This document shows, one piece after another, positions 20,169-29,274 of a DNA stretch of 64,000 nt (position 1 is its first letter; each line of letters starts with the position of its first letter). Made by a program: the position numbers and the translations under genes. Under the pieces are notes generated by a model that saw nothing but the letters and a program-made list of their open reading frames with translations, made no database searches and had not been told where the DNA came from. The stretch comes from Sphingomonas sp. IC-56 (GTDB taxonomy: Bacteria > Pseudomonadota > Alphaproteobacteria > Sphingomonadales > Sphingomonadaceae): contig NZ_JAJNDV010000006.1 in NCBI RefSeq assembly GCF_021043375.1, positions 186,001 to 250,000 of the forward strand, given 5' to 3'.

Positions 20169-20300
20169 CTTCCTACTCCTCTGTTCCATCTAACCTGGAG
20201 GCGCGGCATCCATTGTTGGCCCCGCCCTACACTCGATGGCGCTGCGGGCGACCGGTTCCCCGTCTGACCTCAGCAGGCCCGGGTGCCGCGTCGAAAAAGT

Positions 20301-20347
20301 GCACCCCGCCATTTGGGGAAGGATAACGGCGGGGTGCAGGTTCCGAC
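20301..20347 (-). terminator. Intrinsic-terminator-like hairpin on the minus strand
   Basis: A perfect 10-bp inverted repeat (GCACCCCGCC at 20301-20310, GGCGGGGTGC at 20338-20347) is followed on the minus strand by ACTTTTTCG, a short T run. This is the form of an intrinsic terminator for a minus-strand transcript, but no gene on that strand lies immediately upstream (higher coordinates), so what it ends is unclear. Confidence 0.45.
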
Positions 20348-20810
20348 CGGTTCTTCCCAAGCGGCGGGAAGAGTTCCGGCGGGTCATCAAGTGTCCGGGA
20401 GCGTTCGTCATGACAGAGACCGCTGTCCTCCATCTCTGCCCTGAGTCCTGCGTGCCGGCGGCTCGGCCGTGCCGGCACCGCCGCAGCGGTGCAGACGTTG
20501 TTGTTGAATCACCCGGCCGAGCCGACCAGATTCTTGCGATTTCAAGTATCCGGCGCTCAGAAGGTCTTTCCCGGCTACACTGCGCTTGTAACCCGCGCCG
20601 CAAGGGGCTGTGGATACGCAGAAAAACCTACAAATACTGTTCATGCATTTTATGTGTTCGAGGAACACAGCGGCCAGTCGTCCCGCCTCAGAGTGCCTGT
20701 GGGTAAAGCACTTGGCCCTCACCAGCAATGCAAGGTCGCAAGTGCGCCCTCGCCCTGCGGCGACAAGGCTCAACTGCGGGGCAACCCCGATGGGGGTGTC
20801 ACTTATGCAC

Positions 20811-20848
20811 TTCAACCCAGCACGGAAGTAGCTTCCACCGAAGTTGAA
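20811..20848 (+). promoter_or_regulatory. Hairpin in the Hsp20 leader, possible RNA thermosensor
   Basis: The 50 bases before the Hsp20 start can fold as nested stems: TTCAAC (20811-20816) with GTTGAA (20843-20848), enclosing GGAAG (20824-20828) with CTTCC (20832-20836). The ribosome binding site GGAGG follows directly at 20853-20857, and AACC at 20815-20818 could alternatively pair with its GGTT. Small heat-shock genes of alphaproteobacteria often carry ROSE-type thermosensors, but the classic ROSE sequence is not clearly visible here. Confidence 0.35.
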
Positions 20849-20862
20849 AGACGGAGGTTAAC

Positions 20863-21357
20863 ATGACGCGTGACGTAGCTCTGCAATCCAGCTCGGGGCG
20901 CCACTCGCCCTTTTCGCAACGACTCGCACCCCTCGGGCGGCTGCGTGCGGAAATGGATCGCTGGTTCGAGGATATCCCAGCCAGGCTTCAACAACTCCAG
21001 GCGGGCCAGATCCGCTTTCCTATGTCGTCTCCAGCGATCGACATGACCGAAACGGATGACGGCTACCAATTGACCGCCGAGGTGCCTGGCATCGACGCAG
21101 AGGATGTCGAAATCTCGGTGACCGATGGCATGCTGAAAATCGCTGGCGAGAAGCGTGAGGAACGAGCCGAGTCGGCGTCCGACTACAGTTATTCGGAGCG
21201 CTCCTATGGCCGTTTCGAGCGTGAGATCGCGCTGCCCCACGATGCCGACACCAGCGCGATCAAGGCCCGTGTGACCAAGGGCGTTCTTGCGATCACCATG
21301 CCCAAGGACAAGTCAGCCGAAGGCCGCAAGCAGCAAATCCCGGTGGAGGCCGGCTGA
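20863..21357 (+). CDS. Hsp20/alpha-crystallin family small heat-shock protein
   Basis: The 164-residue chaperone has a variable N-terminal arm, then the alpha-crystallin domain (about residues 48-150). Visible motifs are PAIDMTETDDGYQLTAEVPGIDAEDVEISVTDGMLKIAGEK, YGRFEREIALP and VTKGVLAITMPK. It holds unfolding proteins in soluble oligomers. An ACGGAGG ribosome binding site precedes the ATG. It is transcribed divergently from the DUF1269 gene and belongs to the local stress block; leader structure is noted separately. Confidence 0.95.
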   Translation: MTRDVALQSSSGRHSPFSQRLAPLGRLRAEMDRWFEDIPARLQQLQAGQIRFPMSSPAIDMTETDDGYQLTAEVPGIDAEDVEISVTDGMLKIAGEKREERAESASDYSYSERSYGRFEREIALPHDADTSAIKARVTKGVLAITMPKDKSAEGRKQQIPVEAG

Positions 21358-21403
21358 ACCCGCGCGGGCCAAGCCCCGCAAGCACGATTAGCCGAGCGTG
21401 GCG

Positions 21404-21630
21404 ATGCGATCGGACGCATCGTCCGCCGGCCAATCGCCCACCGACCTGTCGCCGATCGGAGACACCATAGCCCGTCTTCGCGCCGCATATCACCAGCTTA
21501 TTGCTGCGGCGCGGGCGCACCGCGAGCGCTAATCAACGCCGGCGACAGCAAGGTCGTCGTGCGCATCATCGCGGCCGACGAAGAGGCGGTGATCGCGCGC
21601 CATTGCCAGCGGCTGTTAGGCCTGAAGTGA
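21404..21630 (+). pseudogene. Small gene apparently split by a frameshift
   Basis: Two adjoining frames both look coding. Frame one (ATG at 21404, TAA at 21530-21532) gives 42 residues ending in IARLRAAYHQLIAAARAHRER. The shifted frame from about 21529 to the TGA at 21628-21630 gives ALINAGDSKVVVRIIAADEE and ends RHCQRLLGLK. Joined by a one-base change they would form one helical protein of about 75 residues. It could instead be two tiny genes, or a sequencing error. I do not recognise the family. Confidence 0.35.
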
Positions 21631-21685
21631 ACCATTTGCGGTGGTGCGGGTGAGGACCGCCGGTGCGGCCCCCACGTTTCGCGTG

Positions 21686-22261
21686 TCAGTTGCGCGGGTA
21701 TCGCACCGTGCTGCGGAGGCTCGCGATCACCTGCCGTGCGTCAAATGTCGATCGTTCGCTGGGCTTCGCGCCCTTGCTCATGAAAATCTCGGCCGTCGCC
21801 TCGTAGCGGCTCACAGTGCTGATATCGATCCTGTCCGCCCAGAACGGATCGCCATACCAAGGATTCCAACTGCGCCAGGCCCCACCGCCGTAATAGCGCC
21901 ATGACGGGCGCCACCAGCCATACGGGCCAGCAAAGGTGGGGTCGGCGTTGACCCGCGTCTGCACATCCCGGTCGGTCGCACGATTAACGATCGTGAAGCT
22001 GTCAAATCCCTCCTGAAGCGTGAGCTCGGCCGCACGATAGAGCAGGTAATTCTCGACCGTCTGTCGCGACGTCAATGTATTGCCTGTGAACGTGACGCGG
22101 AACCGGTCGGGAGAAAGCTGCTGATCCGAATAGCCGCCGCTTGCGCGACTGGCGCCACTACCAAGCGGCTGATAGGGCGTCGGCGTGGCGCAGCTCGTCA
22201 GTGCAAATAGCACCACTATAATGGCGGCCTGGCCCATTTGCCTTTTACAAGTGCTCGTCAT
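21686..22261 (-). CDS. DUF4136/CC0125-type lipoprotein
   Basis: A 191-residue lipoprotein with a lipobox LTSC at about residue 23, then the segments LSPDRFRVTFTGNTLTSRQTVENYLLYRAAELTLQEGFDSFTIVNRATD and a Trp/Tyr-rich stretch (GPYGWWRPSWRYYGGGAWRSWNPWYGDPFW). This pattern matches the CC0125/CC1285 family seen in alphaproteobacteria. An AAGGAG ribosome binding site fixes the start at 22261, 20 bp after the universal stress gene, so the two are likely co-transcribed. Its function is not known. Confidence 0.85.
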   Translation of the reverse strand: MTSTCKRQMGQAAIIVVLFALTSCATPTPYQPLGSGASRASGGYSDQQLSPDRFRVTFTGNTLTSRQTVENYLLYRAAELTLQEGFDSFTIVNRATDRDVQTRVNADPTFAGPYGWWRPSWRYYGGGAWRSWNPWYGDPFWADRIDISTVSRYEATAEIFMSKGAKPSERSTFDARQVIASLRSTVRYPRN

Positions 22262-22281
22262 CGACTTGCTCCTTCTCATTA

Positions 22282-23088
22282 TCAGTGGCTCATCAGAAGG
22301 CTGCATGGGCTATCCTTCGTGAGACTGGCCGTGACACCGCCGAGAACGCGCTCGCGCAAACGCGACTTTCCGTAAGCACCCATCACAATGTACGAAGCGG
22401 CTGTTTCGATCGCGGCTCGTCGCAGGGCGTCGGCGACGGCCTCTTGGTCGATCAAATGCTCACGAACCTCGGCCTTTATGTCATGATAGCCTAGATACTC
22501 CGCTGCATCGATCGCACTTCGCTGCCCGCGATGTTCGATCACCTCGACGATCGTGACGCTCGACGCGAACCGGATCAGCGGCACGGCCGCGCGCAGCGCA
22601 CGGGCTGCCTCGGGCGAGCCGTTCCAGGCGACCATTACATCGCCCCGGGTATCGAAAGGCCGACCATGCGGAAGAATGGCCAGGATCGGCGTGTCGGATT
22701 GCATGGCGAGCCGGGCCGGTGCCGGTGTCGATCCCGACGTTTCGGGTTCGTTCACCAAGCTCACGATCGACAGATCGATCAGGTTCAGCCTCTTGAGCGG
22801 CGCGCCGCTGGGAACACGGGCCTCATTGATCCAGGTCCAACGCGCCCCTTCCCTCGACAAGCGCGCCTCGATCTGCTGCTGAAACGCCTCCTCCTGCGCG
22901 CGTACATCGCGAAGCAGGTCGAGCATCGGATAAACGCCTCCGAACGAGTCGGCGAAGACATATTCGTCGGCGGAGGTGAGTTGCAGGCAATGGACGTGAC
23001 TGTCGCAGGTTGTCGCAATTCTCAACGCCGCTTCAAGGCGCTGCAACGTCCAGGCATCTTCATTTGCATAGAGCAGAATTGATCGCAT
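22282..23088 (-). CDS. Universal stress protein (UspA family, tandem domain)
   Basis: A 268-residue cytoplasmic protein starting MRSILLYANEDAWTLQRLEAALRIA. The C-terminal half is a clear Usp domain, with GDVMVAWNGSPEAARALRAAVPL and the nucleotide-binding type ending YIVMGAYGKSRLRERVLGGVT. The N-terminal half is a more divergent Usp-like domain. Such proteins accumulate on starvation, low oxygen or other stress. It lies downstream of the P-type ATPase gene and 20 bp upstream of the lipoprotein gene on the same strand. Confidence 0.9.
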   Translation of the reverse strand: MRSILLYANEDAWTLQRLEAALRIATTCDSHVHCLQLTSADEYVFADSFGGVYPMLDLLRDVRAQEEAFQQQIEARLSREGARWTWINEARVPSGAPLKRLNLIDLSIVSLVNEPETSGSTPAPARLAMQSDTPILAILPHGRPFDTRGDVMVAWNGSPEAARALRAAVPLIRFASSVTIVEVIEHRGQRSAIDAAEYLGYHDIKAEVREHLIDQEAVADALRRAAIETAASYIVMGAYGKSRLRERVLGGVTASLTKDSPCSLLMSH

Positions 23089-23359
23089 TTTCGCCAGCTC
23101 CCAGTGCGACAAGCCAGTTGAATGCGCCCGCTCCTTGCGCGTTTGTATACGGAACCGCCCTGAGTACGCCTGGAACATTGGTGGCCTGGCCGTCGACGAC
23201 GGAGACGAGGACGCAGCCTACTTCGCTGCGGCACCAGCGATCTTCGTAGATTGTGCGAGCGCCGGCGAATGCGGACGACTTTTGTTGCTTGCCCCAGATC
23301 CAAGCCTCTGCGGATGGCGGAAGCGGGACGTCCGCGGCGATTGCCGAGCCGACCTCGCG

Positions 23360-25972
23360 CTACCCCCCGCTCTGGCCACCTCCCTGTCGCGCGATCCAGC
23401 GCTGTGCCAGGATCGTGCCGATCAGCGTGATCGCCGCGCCCGCAACGCAAGCCAGAATGCTGTACGCATCGAGCGGCGTCAGCCCCAGGATCTCGCGCAG
23501 GGGCGCATAGGCCATCGCGACGAGGTGCAGGAACAGCGCGCCGCCGACACCCACCAGAAGCCATCGATTTCGCGCGAACGATCGCAGCCAGGTAGAACCG
23601 ACTTTGCGAGACACGGCAAGGACGAAGGCGTTCTCGAACAGGACCAGCGCCAGCAGCACGCTGCTCCTTGCCTCATCGATCGCCTTCCCGCGCCCCAACT
23701 CCCAACCGAACAGGCCGGTTGCGAAAAGCGCCATTGCCAGTGCGGGAACCGCCATCAGTATCAATGCCGACCGGTTGATCAGCTGCCTGTCGGTCGCGCT
23801 CGGGGGGCGATCGAGTTCGGCGCCAGAACCGCGCCCCATCGCAAGGGTCACGGCTTGCGGTGTCTCGGTAATGATGTTGCCCCACAGCAGTTGCACGGCG
23901 GTCAGCGGCGCAGGAAGGCCGATGGCGATAGTGACGGTGAACAGCGCGATCTCTGCCAGGCCAGTGGCAAGCATGAAGATCGTGATCTTGCGCAGGTTGC
24001 CGAACGTGACGCGGCCTTCCTCGATGCGCGCGACGATCGAGGCGAAATTGTCGTCGACCAGGATCAGGTCGGCGGCCCCGCGGGCGACATCGGTGCCCCC
24101 TTTTCCCATCGCGATGCCGATGTTGGCGGCATGGAGCGCGGGCCCATCGTTCACCCCGTCGCCGGTGACGGCGACAAAATGGCCCATCGCGCGGAACGCC
24201 TCGACGATCCGCAGCTTCTGCAGCGGATCGGTACGGGCAAAGACAGTGGCACGGTCAATCGCCGGGACAAGCGCGTTCTGGCGTTCCACCTCGGCGATCT
24301 GCGCGCCGGTCAGCACCTGGTCGCTGCTCTCTGCAAGGCCGAGTTGCCGCGCGATGGTGAGTGCGGTCGCCGGGTGATCCCCGGTGATCATGCACACCCG
24401 AACCCCGGCGGCGTGGCACGCGGCCACCGCCGGCGCGGCCTCCGGGCGCAGGGGGTCGATCAGTCCGACACATCCCAGCGGAGTCAGGCCCAGCGGGCGT
24501 GCCAGATCGATTTCCCCCGGCGACGAGACACGGCGATGGGCCACCGCCAGCACGCGATAGCCATCCGCCGCCAGCGCGTCGGCGGCCCGAACGAGTGTAC
24601 CGGTCGGCGCATCGCACATTGCCGCAACCGTCTCGACCGCGCCCTTGACGATGAGAACGAACTCGTCCTCGCCCCGCACCAGAACGCTGGCGAAGCAGTT
24701 GACGGATTCATAGGGGAACTGAGCGACGCGCTCGGGCGCGGCATCGACGCCATGCTTTCTGCCAAAGTGCAACAAGGCGACGTCGACGCTGTCCCCCACG
24801 GCTTCGTCATCGGACGCCCAGTTCGCTTCGTTGCAAGCCACCGCCGCTTGGGCGAGCATGGTGAGCCGTGTGTCGACTGGTGACCAGGACTCTTCGCGCA
24901 GACGCTCGCCGGAAGGCGTCAGAATCGCCTCGACCGAGAGCTGGTTAATCGTCAGCGTACCGGTCTTGTCGGTGGCAATGACCGTGCAGGCTCCCAGCCC
25001 CTCGACCGCCGGCAGGTTGCGCACCAGCACCTGGCGGGCGGCCATTCGCCTCGTGGCGACGGCCAGCCCGACGGTAACGGCGACCGGCAGACCTTCCGGT
25101 ATCGCCGATACGGCAAGGGCGGCTGCCATCAACAAGATCTCGGCCGGCGCCGTTCCGCGAAGCAAAAGGATCAAAGCAAGTGCAGCCACGAGCAGCGCCA
25201 TGCCGAGCGCAATCTGTTTCGATAGCCTGGCAAGATAGAGGATAAGCGGCGCTGGCGCCGCGGGCGCGTGGCGCACGGCGCTGTTGATCCTGCCAAGCTC
25301 CGTCCACTTTCCGGTGGCGACCACGACGCCGCTCGCCCGGCCCGAAAGAAACGTCGAGCCGGCGTAGACCATGGTCTGCCGGTCGGCGATTGCGGCGTCC
25401 TCAGGGACCCGGGCATGCACGTCCTTGGCGACCGGCATCGCCTCCCCGGTGAGCAGCGACTCGTCCACTTCTGCGTCCATGGCCGACAACAGCCTGAGAT
25501 CGGCGGGAACGCCCGACCCGGACTCGAGCAGCACCACGTCGCCGGGCACCAGTTCCTCGGCGTCGATATCCGCGACAAGGCCGGCGCGCTCCACCCGGGC
25601 GACACGCTTCACCAACTGCTGCAGCCCTTCCGCGCTCGCCGCGGCCTTCCCCTCCTGAACCGCCCCAACCACGGCATTGAGCACGAGGACGACGGCGATG
25701 AACAGCGCATCGGTTCGCTCCCCCATCCACAGCGATATCCCTGCCGCGACCAGCAGCAAATAGATCATCGGGTTCTGGAACTGACGGATGAGCAAGGTCA
25801 GCCAGCTGGGGGGCGCCCCCTGCGGTAACGCATTGCGTCCCCAGCGTTCGCGCCGCTCGGCGACTTGATTCGCGTTCAGACCATGATCGCTCGCTTCAAG
25901 CCGAGCCAGGCATTCCGACGGTGAAAGAACGTGCCACGGCAGCTGGTGGGGGTTCGCCGGATCAGGCCTCAC
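23360..25972 (-). CDS. P-type cation-transporting ATPase (P2-type)
   Basis: The 870-residue inner-membrane pump carries the N-terminal cation-ATPase domain, the actuator loop with DESLLTGEAMPV, the membrane motif IPEGLPVAVTVGLA typical of P2-type (calcium/monovalent cation) pumps, the phosphorylation site DKTGTLT with Asp at about residue 335, GDGVNDGPALHAANIG, and a C-terminal helical domain. The transported ion cannot be decided from sequence; PEGLP suggests Ca2+ or a monovalent cation rather than a heavy metal. It lies between the GH130 and UspA genes on one strand. Genes of this type recur with Hsp20, UspA and AdhP in low-oxygen stress loci. Confidence 0.93.
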   Translation of the reverse strand: MRPDPANPHQLPWHVLSPSECLARLEASDHGLNANQVAERRERWGRNALPQGAPPSWLTLLIRQFQNPMIYLLLVAAGISLWMGERTDALFIAVVLVLNAVVGAVQEGKAAASAEGLQQLVKRVARVERAGLVADIDAEELVPGDVVLLESGSGVPADLRLLSAMDAEVDESLLTGEAMPVAKDVHARVPEDAAIADRQTMVYAGSTFLSGRASGVVVATGKWTELGRINSAVRHAPAAPAPLILYLARLSKQIALGMALLVAALALILLLRGTAPAEILLMAAALAVSAIPEGLPVAVTVGLAVATRRMAARQVLVRNLPAVEGLGACTVIATDKTGTLTINQLSVEAILTPSGERLREESWSPVDTRLTMLAQAAVACNEANWASDDEAVGDSVDVALLHFGRKHGVDAAPERVAQFPYESVNCFASVLVRGEDEFVLIVKGAVETVAAMCDAPTGTLVRAADALAADGYRVLAVAHRRVSSPGEIDLARPLGLTPLGCVGLIDPLRPEAAPAVAACHAAGVRVCMITGDHPATALTIARQLGLAESSDQVLTGAQIAEVERQNALVPAIDRATVFARTDPLQKLRIVEAFRAMGHFVAVTGDGVNDGPALHAANIGIAMGKGGTDVARGAADLILVDDNFASIVARIEEGRVTFGNLRKITIFMLATGLAEIALFTVTIAIGLPAPLTAVQLLWGNIITETPQAVTLAMGRGSGAELDRPPSATDRQLINRSALILMAVPALAMALFATGLFGWELGRGKAIDEARSSVLLALVLFENAFVLAVSRKVGSTWLRSFARNRWLLVGVGGALFLHLVAMAYAPLREILGLTPLDAYSILACVAGAAITLIGTILAQRWIARQGGGQSGG

Positions 25973-26175
25973 GAAGATAACATCATGGCGAGTGGATCGC
26001 TCCGCTTGTTTACCGGCAAGCCCTTCTACGGGGCCCGAGCCACGTGGGGAGTTGCGTGTCCGGACCCGACAACCCTCGCAGGTTTCGCTCCGCGAAGGCC
26101 GGACGATCGTGTTCAGGCTCCTTGCCGCAGATTAACCGTCGCCACGGCCGCTGGCATCCGTACGCATACCGAGCA

Positions 26176-27504
26176 TCACTCCATTGCGCGGAGCAGTTCA
26201 GCGATCTTTACGCTCGCCACGGTGACATAGCTGTCCGCCACACCATGGGGCAGGATCAGCCAACCGTCGTGAACAAGCGCGCCGCAGCTATAGACGACAT
26301 TGGGAACATATCCGTCGCGCATGCCTTCGGCCGGCATGACGATGGGATTGCGGGTCCGCGCGAGGAGTTTCGTCGGATCGGCCTTGTCCAGCAGGCAAGC
26401 GCCCAGGCAATAGCTGCGGATGGCGCCCACCCCATGCGTGATGACCAGCCATCCCTCCTCGAGTTCGATCGGGGGGCCGCAGGTGCCCAATTGCACGAAC
26501 TCCCAGGGCCAGCGCGGGCGGATGATCACCTCGCCCGAGTCCCAGCGGTTGAGATCATTGGAAGTCAGCAGCCAGATATTTTCGTGATCTTGGCGCCCCA
26601 GCATGGCGTAATAACCGCCGATCCGCCGTGGAAAGAGCGCCATCCCCTTGCCGCCCGCGTATCGCCCCTGCAGCGCGATCAGATCGAATGTTCGGAAGTC
26701 GGTGGTCCGCAGGAGTTCCTCCCGCACCCGCTCGCGCCCGACACCGGTATAGGTGCCCAAATAGGTAATCGCGCCGTCGTCCTCGGTGAACCGCGTCAGC
26801 CTGAGATCCTCCAGGCCGTTGCGGTGACGCTCCGCCACCGGAAACAGCACCAGGCTCGAAAGATCGCGGTCTTTACCGAAATCCAGCCGGACCGCTGCGT
26901 CGCCTTCGCCTCCACCGGGTGTCCAGGTCGCCTTGCCCGAGATGAGCCGGGGTGCCGGCGCCCCGAACGCCACGCTGCCGCCGGCATGGACCGTCCCCAC
27001 CCGGAAGACGATCGACGACACGTGCCCCTCCCCTACCGCGCGTAGCGAAAGCAGGACACGCAAATCCCCTTCCGCTACCCCCGCCTGATCGTGGTGCGCC
27101 ACGATACTGGGGTTGAACAGCGCCGCCGCCTCGACCGCATATTCTTCCAGAAGATAGCTTCCGATCAGCTTGATCTGATCATCGGTCAGGGTATCCGCAC
27201 CGCCACGCGGCGCAATCGCCTCATGGTAACGCCTGGAAAGCAGCATCGCACAATCGTCATGCCGGTGGTCGAGCCGCTTCATGATCGCGGCAAGCCGACG
27301 ACTGGTCGTTTCCGCGTCCAGTGCGCAGATTCTGGCCACCAGCCCGCCGATGCGGGATCGGGGCGCGTTCTCGGTCGGAAACGGATTATCCGCCGGCGTG
27401 AACGGACGCAGCACGACGCGCGAAGGATCGCCGCGGAAGATCAACTCCGTACGCAGTGCTAGGTTCGCACTTCCCAGCAGTGGATAGCCATCGTCACCGG
27501 ACAT
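26176..27504 (-). CDS. Glycoside hydrolase family 130 protein (glycoside phosphorylase-like)
   Basis: The 442-residue protein has the five-bladed propeller motifs of GH130: NPSIVAHHD, EDLRLTRF, GKGMALFPRRIGGYYAMLGRQDHENIWL, and GVGAIRSYCLGACLLD. GH130 members are mostly beta-mannoside phosphorylases, with some hydrolases; which applies here is not decided. No signal peptide is present, so it acts in the cytoplasm, for example on stored or imported mannosides. It starts 42 bp after the AdhP gene and precedes the P-type ATPase. Confidence 0.88.
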   Translation of the reverse strand: MSGDDGYPLLGSANLALRTELIFRGDPSRVVLRPFTPADNPFPTENAPRSRIGGLVARICALDAETTSRRLAAIMKRLDHRHDDCAMLLSRRYHEAIAPRGGADTLTDDQIKLIGSYLLEEYAVEAAALFNPSIVAHHDQAGVAEGDLRVLLSLRAVGEGHVSSIVFRVGTVHAGGSVAFGAPAPRLISGKATWTPGGGEGDAAVRLDFGKDRDLSSLVLFPVAERHRNGLEDLRLTRFTEDDGAITYLGTYTGVGRERVREELLRTTDFRTFDLIALQGRYAGGKGMALFPRRIGGYYAMLGRQDHENIWLLTSNDLNRWDSGEVIIRPRWPWEFVQLGTCGPPIELEEGWLVITHGVGAIRSYCLGACLLDKADPTKLLARTRNPIVMPAEGMRDGYVPNVVYSCGALVHDGWLILPHGVADSYVTVASVKIAELLRAME

Positions 27505-27545
27505 CGGGTCATGGATCCCTTAGTTCGCCGTCCGAAAAGGCGGCG

Positions 27546-28568
27546 TCACGGCCGCAGCACGATGCGTCCGTTCACCTGGCCGCGCCGCAGCCGGTCGAAC
27601 ACGTCGTTCACCGACTCCAGCGGCTCCACCGAAATGGTTGTGCGGATCTTTCCCTCGGCGGCGAACGCCAGCGCCTCGGCCAGATCCCGGCGCGTGCCGA
27701 CGATCGACCCCCGGACGGAGATGCGCTTGAGCACGACATCGAAAATAGGCGTCGGGAAGTGCCCTGGCGGCAGGCCCACCAGGGCAACCGTTCCGCGCCG
27801 CCGCGCGCACGCGATCGCTTGGGAAAAGGCCATTGGGGAAACCGCTGTCACGAGCACGCCATGAGCGCCGCCCCCGGTCGCCGCGATCACCTGCGCCACA
27901 GCATCACCGCTCGATCCGTCGACGGCCACATCGGCGCCGAGCGACCGGGCAAGCTCCAGCTTTGCGTCGGCGACGTCGATCGCCACGACGTGCAGACCCA
28001 TGGCCTTGGCGTACTGGAGCGCTACGTGGCCCAGCCCGCCAACTCCGGAAACAACGACCCATTCTCCCGGCTTCGCCTCGGTTTCCTTAAGGCCCTTGTA
28101 GGTGGTGACGCCGGCGCATAGAATCGGGGCGAGCGCGTCGAAATCCGGTTTGGGCGGAAGAAGTCCGACGTACTTCGCGCTGCCCACCGCATATTCCGCA
28201 AAGGTGCCGTTTACGGAATAACCGCTGTTGTGCTGCCTCTCGCACAGCGTTTCCCATCCGGTCTGGCAATATTCGCAGCGCCCGCAAGCATCATAGAGCC
28301 ACGGAATGCCGACGGCATCGCCCTCCTTGATCCCGGCGACCCGCGAACCGAGCGCGGCGACATAGCCGACGCCCTCATGCCCGGGGATCAAGGGCATCAC
28401 CGGCTTGACCGGCCAGTCGCCATCGACGGCATGGAGATCTGTATGGCAGACGCCAGTTGCCTCGATCTTGACCAACACATCGTCCGGCCCAGGTGTGGGG
28501 ATGGCACACTCCTGAATCTGCAACGGCGTTCCGAAACTCCGTGCGACAGCTGCTTTCATCAAATTCAT
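27546..28568 (-). CDS. adhP: Zinc-dependent alcohol dehydrogenase, AdhP type
   Basis: A 340-residue medium-chain dehydrogenase. The catalytic zinc ligands lie in GVCHTDLHA and GHEGVGYV, the structural zinc site is the four-cysteine lobe in [17 protein letters not shown], and the NAD-binding motif is [20 protein letters not shown]. It should reduce aldehydes to alcohols, or the reverse, using NAD(H), useful for redox balance when respiration is limited. An AAGGAGAG ribosome binding site supports the first ATG. It is upstream of GH130 on the same strand. Confidence 0.94.
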   Translation of the reverse strand: MNLMKAAVARSFGTPLQIQECAIPTPGPDDVLVKIEATGVCHTDLHAVDGDWPVKPVMPLIPGHEGVGYVAALGSRVAGIKEGDAVGIPWLYDACGRCEYCQTGWETLCERQHNSGYSVNGTFAEYAVGSAKYVGLLPPKPDFDALAPILCAGVTTYKGLKETEAKPGEWVVVSGVGGLGHVALQYAKAMGLHVVAIDVADAKLELARSLGADVAVDGSSGDAVAQVIAATGGGAHGVLVTAVSPMAFSQAIACARRRGTVALVGLPPGHFPTPIFDVVLKRISVRGSIVGTRRDLAEALAFAAEGKIRTTISVEPLESVNDVFDRLRRGQVNGRIVLRP

Positions 28569-28663
28569 TGGCTTAACTCTCCTTCCAGCAGGGGCTTGGT
28601 CGGTTGGCCAGACGAGGCGTGTGATCCGGCAGCATCAAGCAAGCGCGGGTCGACATCTCTCCC

Positions 28664-29176
28664 TCAGACGCCGACCGTGGCAGTCACCACATCCCGGTAT
28701 GCGCCGAATTGGGGCGCGGCCTGGGGCGGCACCCGGCCGTACATACGACTGGCCGATGGCGTGCTGGTTCCTGTCCCGGCGACGCTGGTCAGCATCCTGG
28801 CGCGCCGGGCATCGGAATAGATCTGGCAGGCGACAGGTTCGAGCTCGCCGGTGCGCTTCATCGCCCAGTCGGCGACTACGGGCGCGTTCTGACCCACGTC
28901 GGATACGACCGCGTAGGCGACAGCGGGGTTACAATGGACCTCAGACACGTCAACGCTCGAAGTTCCGAGATCCGCATCCATTGCGTTCAACAGGAGCGAT
29001 GCGGCGCCGGCATCGAGGAGCGCGGTGTCAATTGCCCCGGTTGCGGAGCCCGAGACCCCACACGGCCCGGCACCGGGGAGGCTGGTCTCCAGCTCACCCG
29101 TAGTGATCGGCTGCGAAGCTGCATGTCCGGAACATGGGACACCGATGAAGTAAAGAACACACCGGCTGCACATCAC
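28664..29176 (-). CDS. Spore-coat-U domain (Csu-type pilin) protein
   Basis: Up to 170 residues. The C-terminal half has the SCPU signature: VHCNPAVAYAVVSDVGQNA, QIYSDARRARM, GTGTSTPSASRMYGRVPPQ, and the closing GAYRDVVTATVGV. SCPU proteins are secreted subunits of Csu-type chaperone-usher pili, but no chaperone or usher gene is in this window, so it is an orphan. The N-terminus has only a weak signal-like segment and unusual cysteines; a different start or a frameshift there is possible. It is the first gene of the minus-strand run that includes adhP, and regulatory dyads lie just upstream. Confidence 0.6.
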   Translation of the reverse strand: MMCSRCVLYFIGVPCSGHAASQPITTGELETSLPGAGPCGVSGSATGAIDTALLDAGAASLLLNAMDADLGTSSVDVSEVHCNPAVAYAVVSDVGQNAPVVADWAMKRTGELEPVACQIYSDARRARMLTSVAGTGTSTPSASRMYGRVPPQAAPQFGAYRDVVTATVGV

Positions 29177-29245
29177 AAAGTCCCGCCTAACAAAACTGAG
29201 GCCACGACGATCATGCGCGGTTCAATTTCGCTTTAAATGTCGGTT

Positions 29246-29263
29246 GTTTGATATAGATGAAAC
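29246..29263 (-). promoter_or_regulatory. FNR/FixK-like box
   Basis: GTTTGAT-ATAG-ATGAAAC is an 18-bp inverted repeat with one mismatch. Its core TTGAT-N4-ATGAA differs by one base from the TTGAT-N4-ATCAA consensus bound by FNR/FixK regulators. It lies about 70 bp before the first gene of the minus-strand run with AdhP, P-type ATPase and UspA, which are typical low-oxygen targets. Binding is inferred, not shown. Confidence 0.5.
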
Positions 29264-29274
29264 AATCCGTAGAC

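Larger units (their letters stand above)
20169..20862. other. Gene-free stretch upstream of Hsp20
   Basis: About 690 bases lie between the divergent DUF1269 and Hsp20 genes. No protein-coding frame is convincing. It holds a strong minus-strand terminator-like hairpin (20301-20347), a degenerate tRNA-like segment (about 20680-20754) and the Hsp20 leader with a hairpin (20811-20848). Confidence 0.5.

Noticed and set aside
20190-20603. Minus-strand frames in the Hsp20 upstream region
   Set aside because: They cross the terminator-like hairpin and the tRNA-like segment, and their translations are Arg/Pro-rich, as expected for chance frames in GC-rich DNA.
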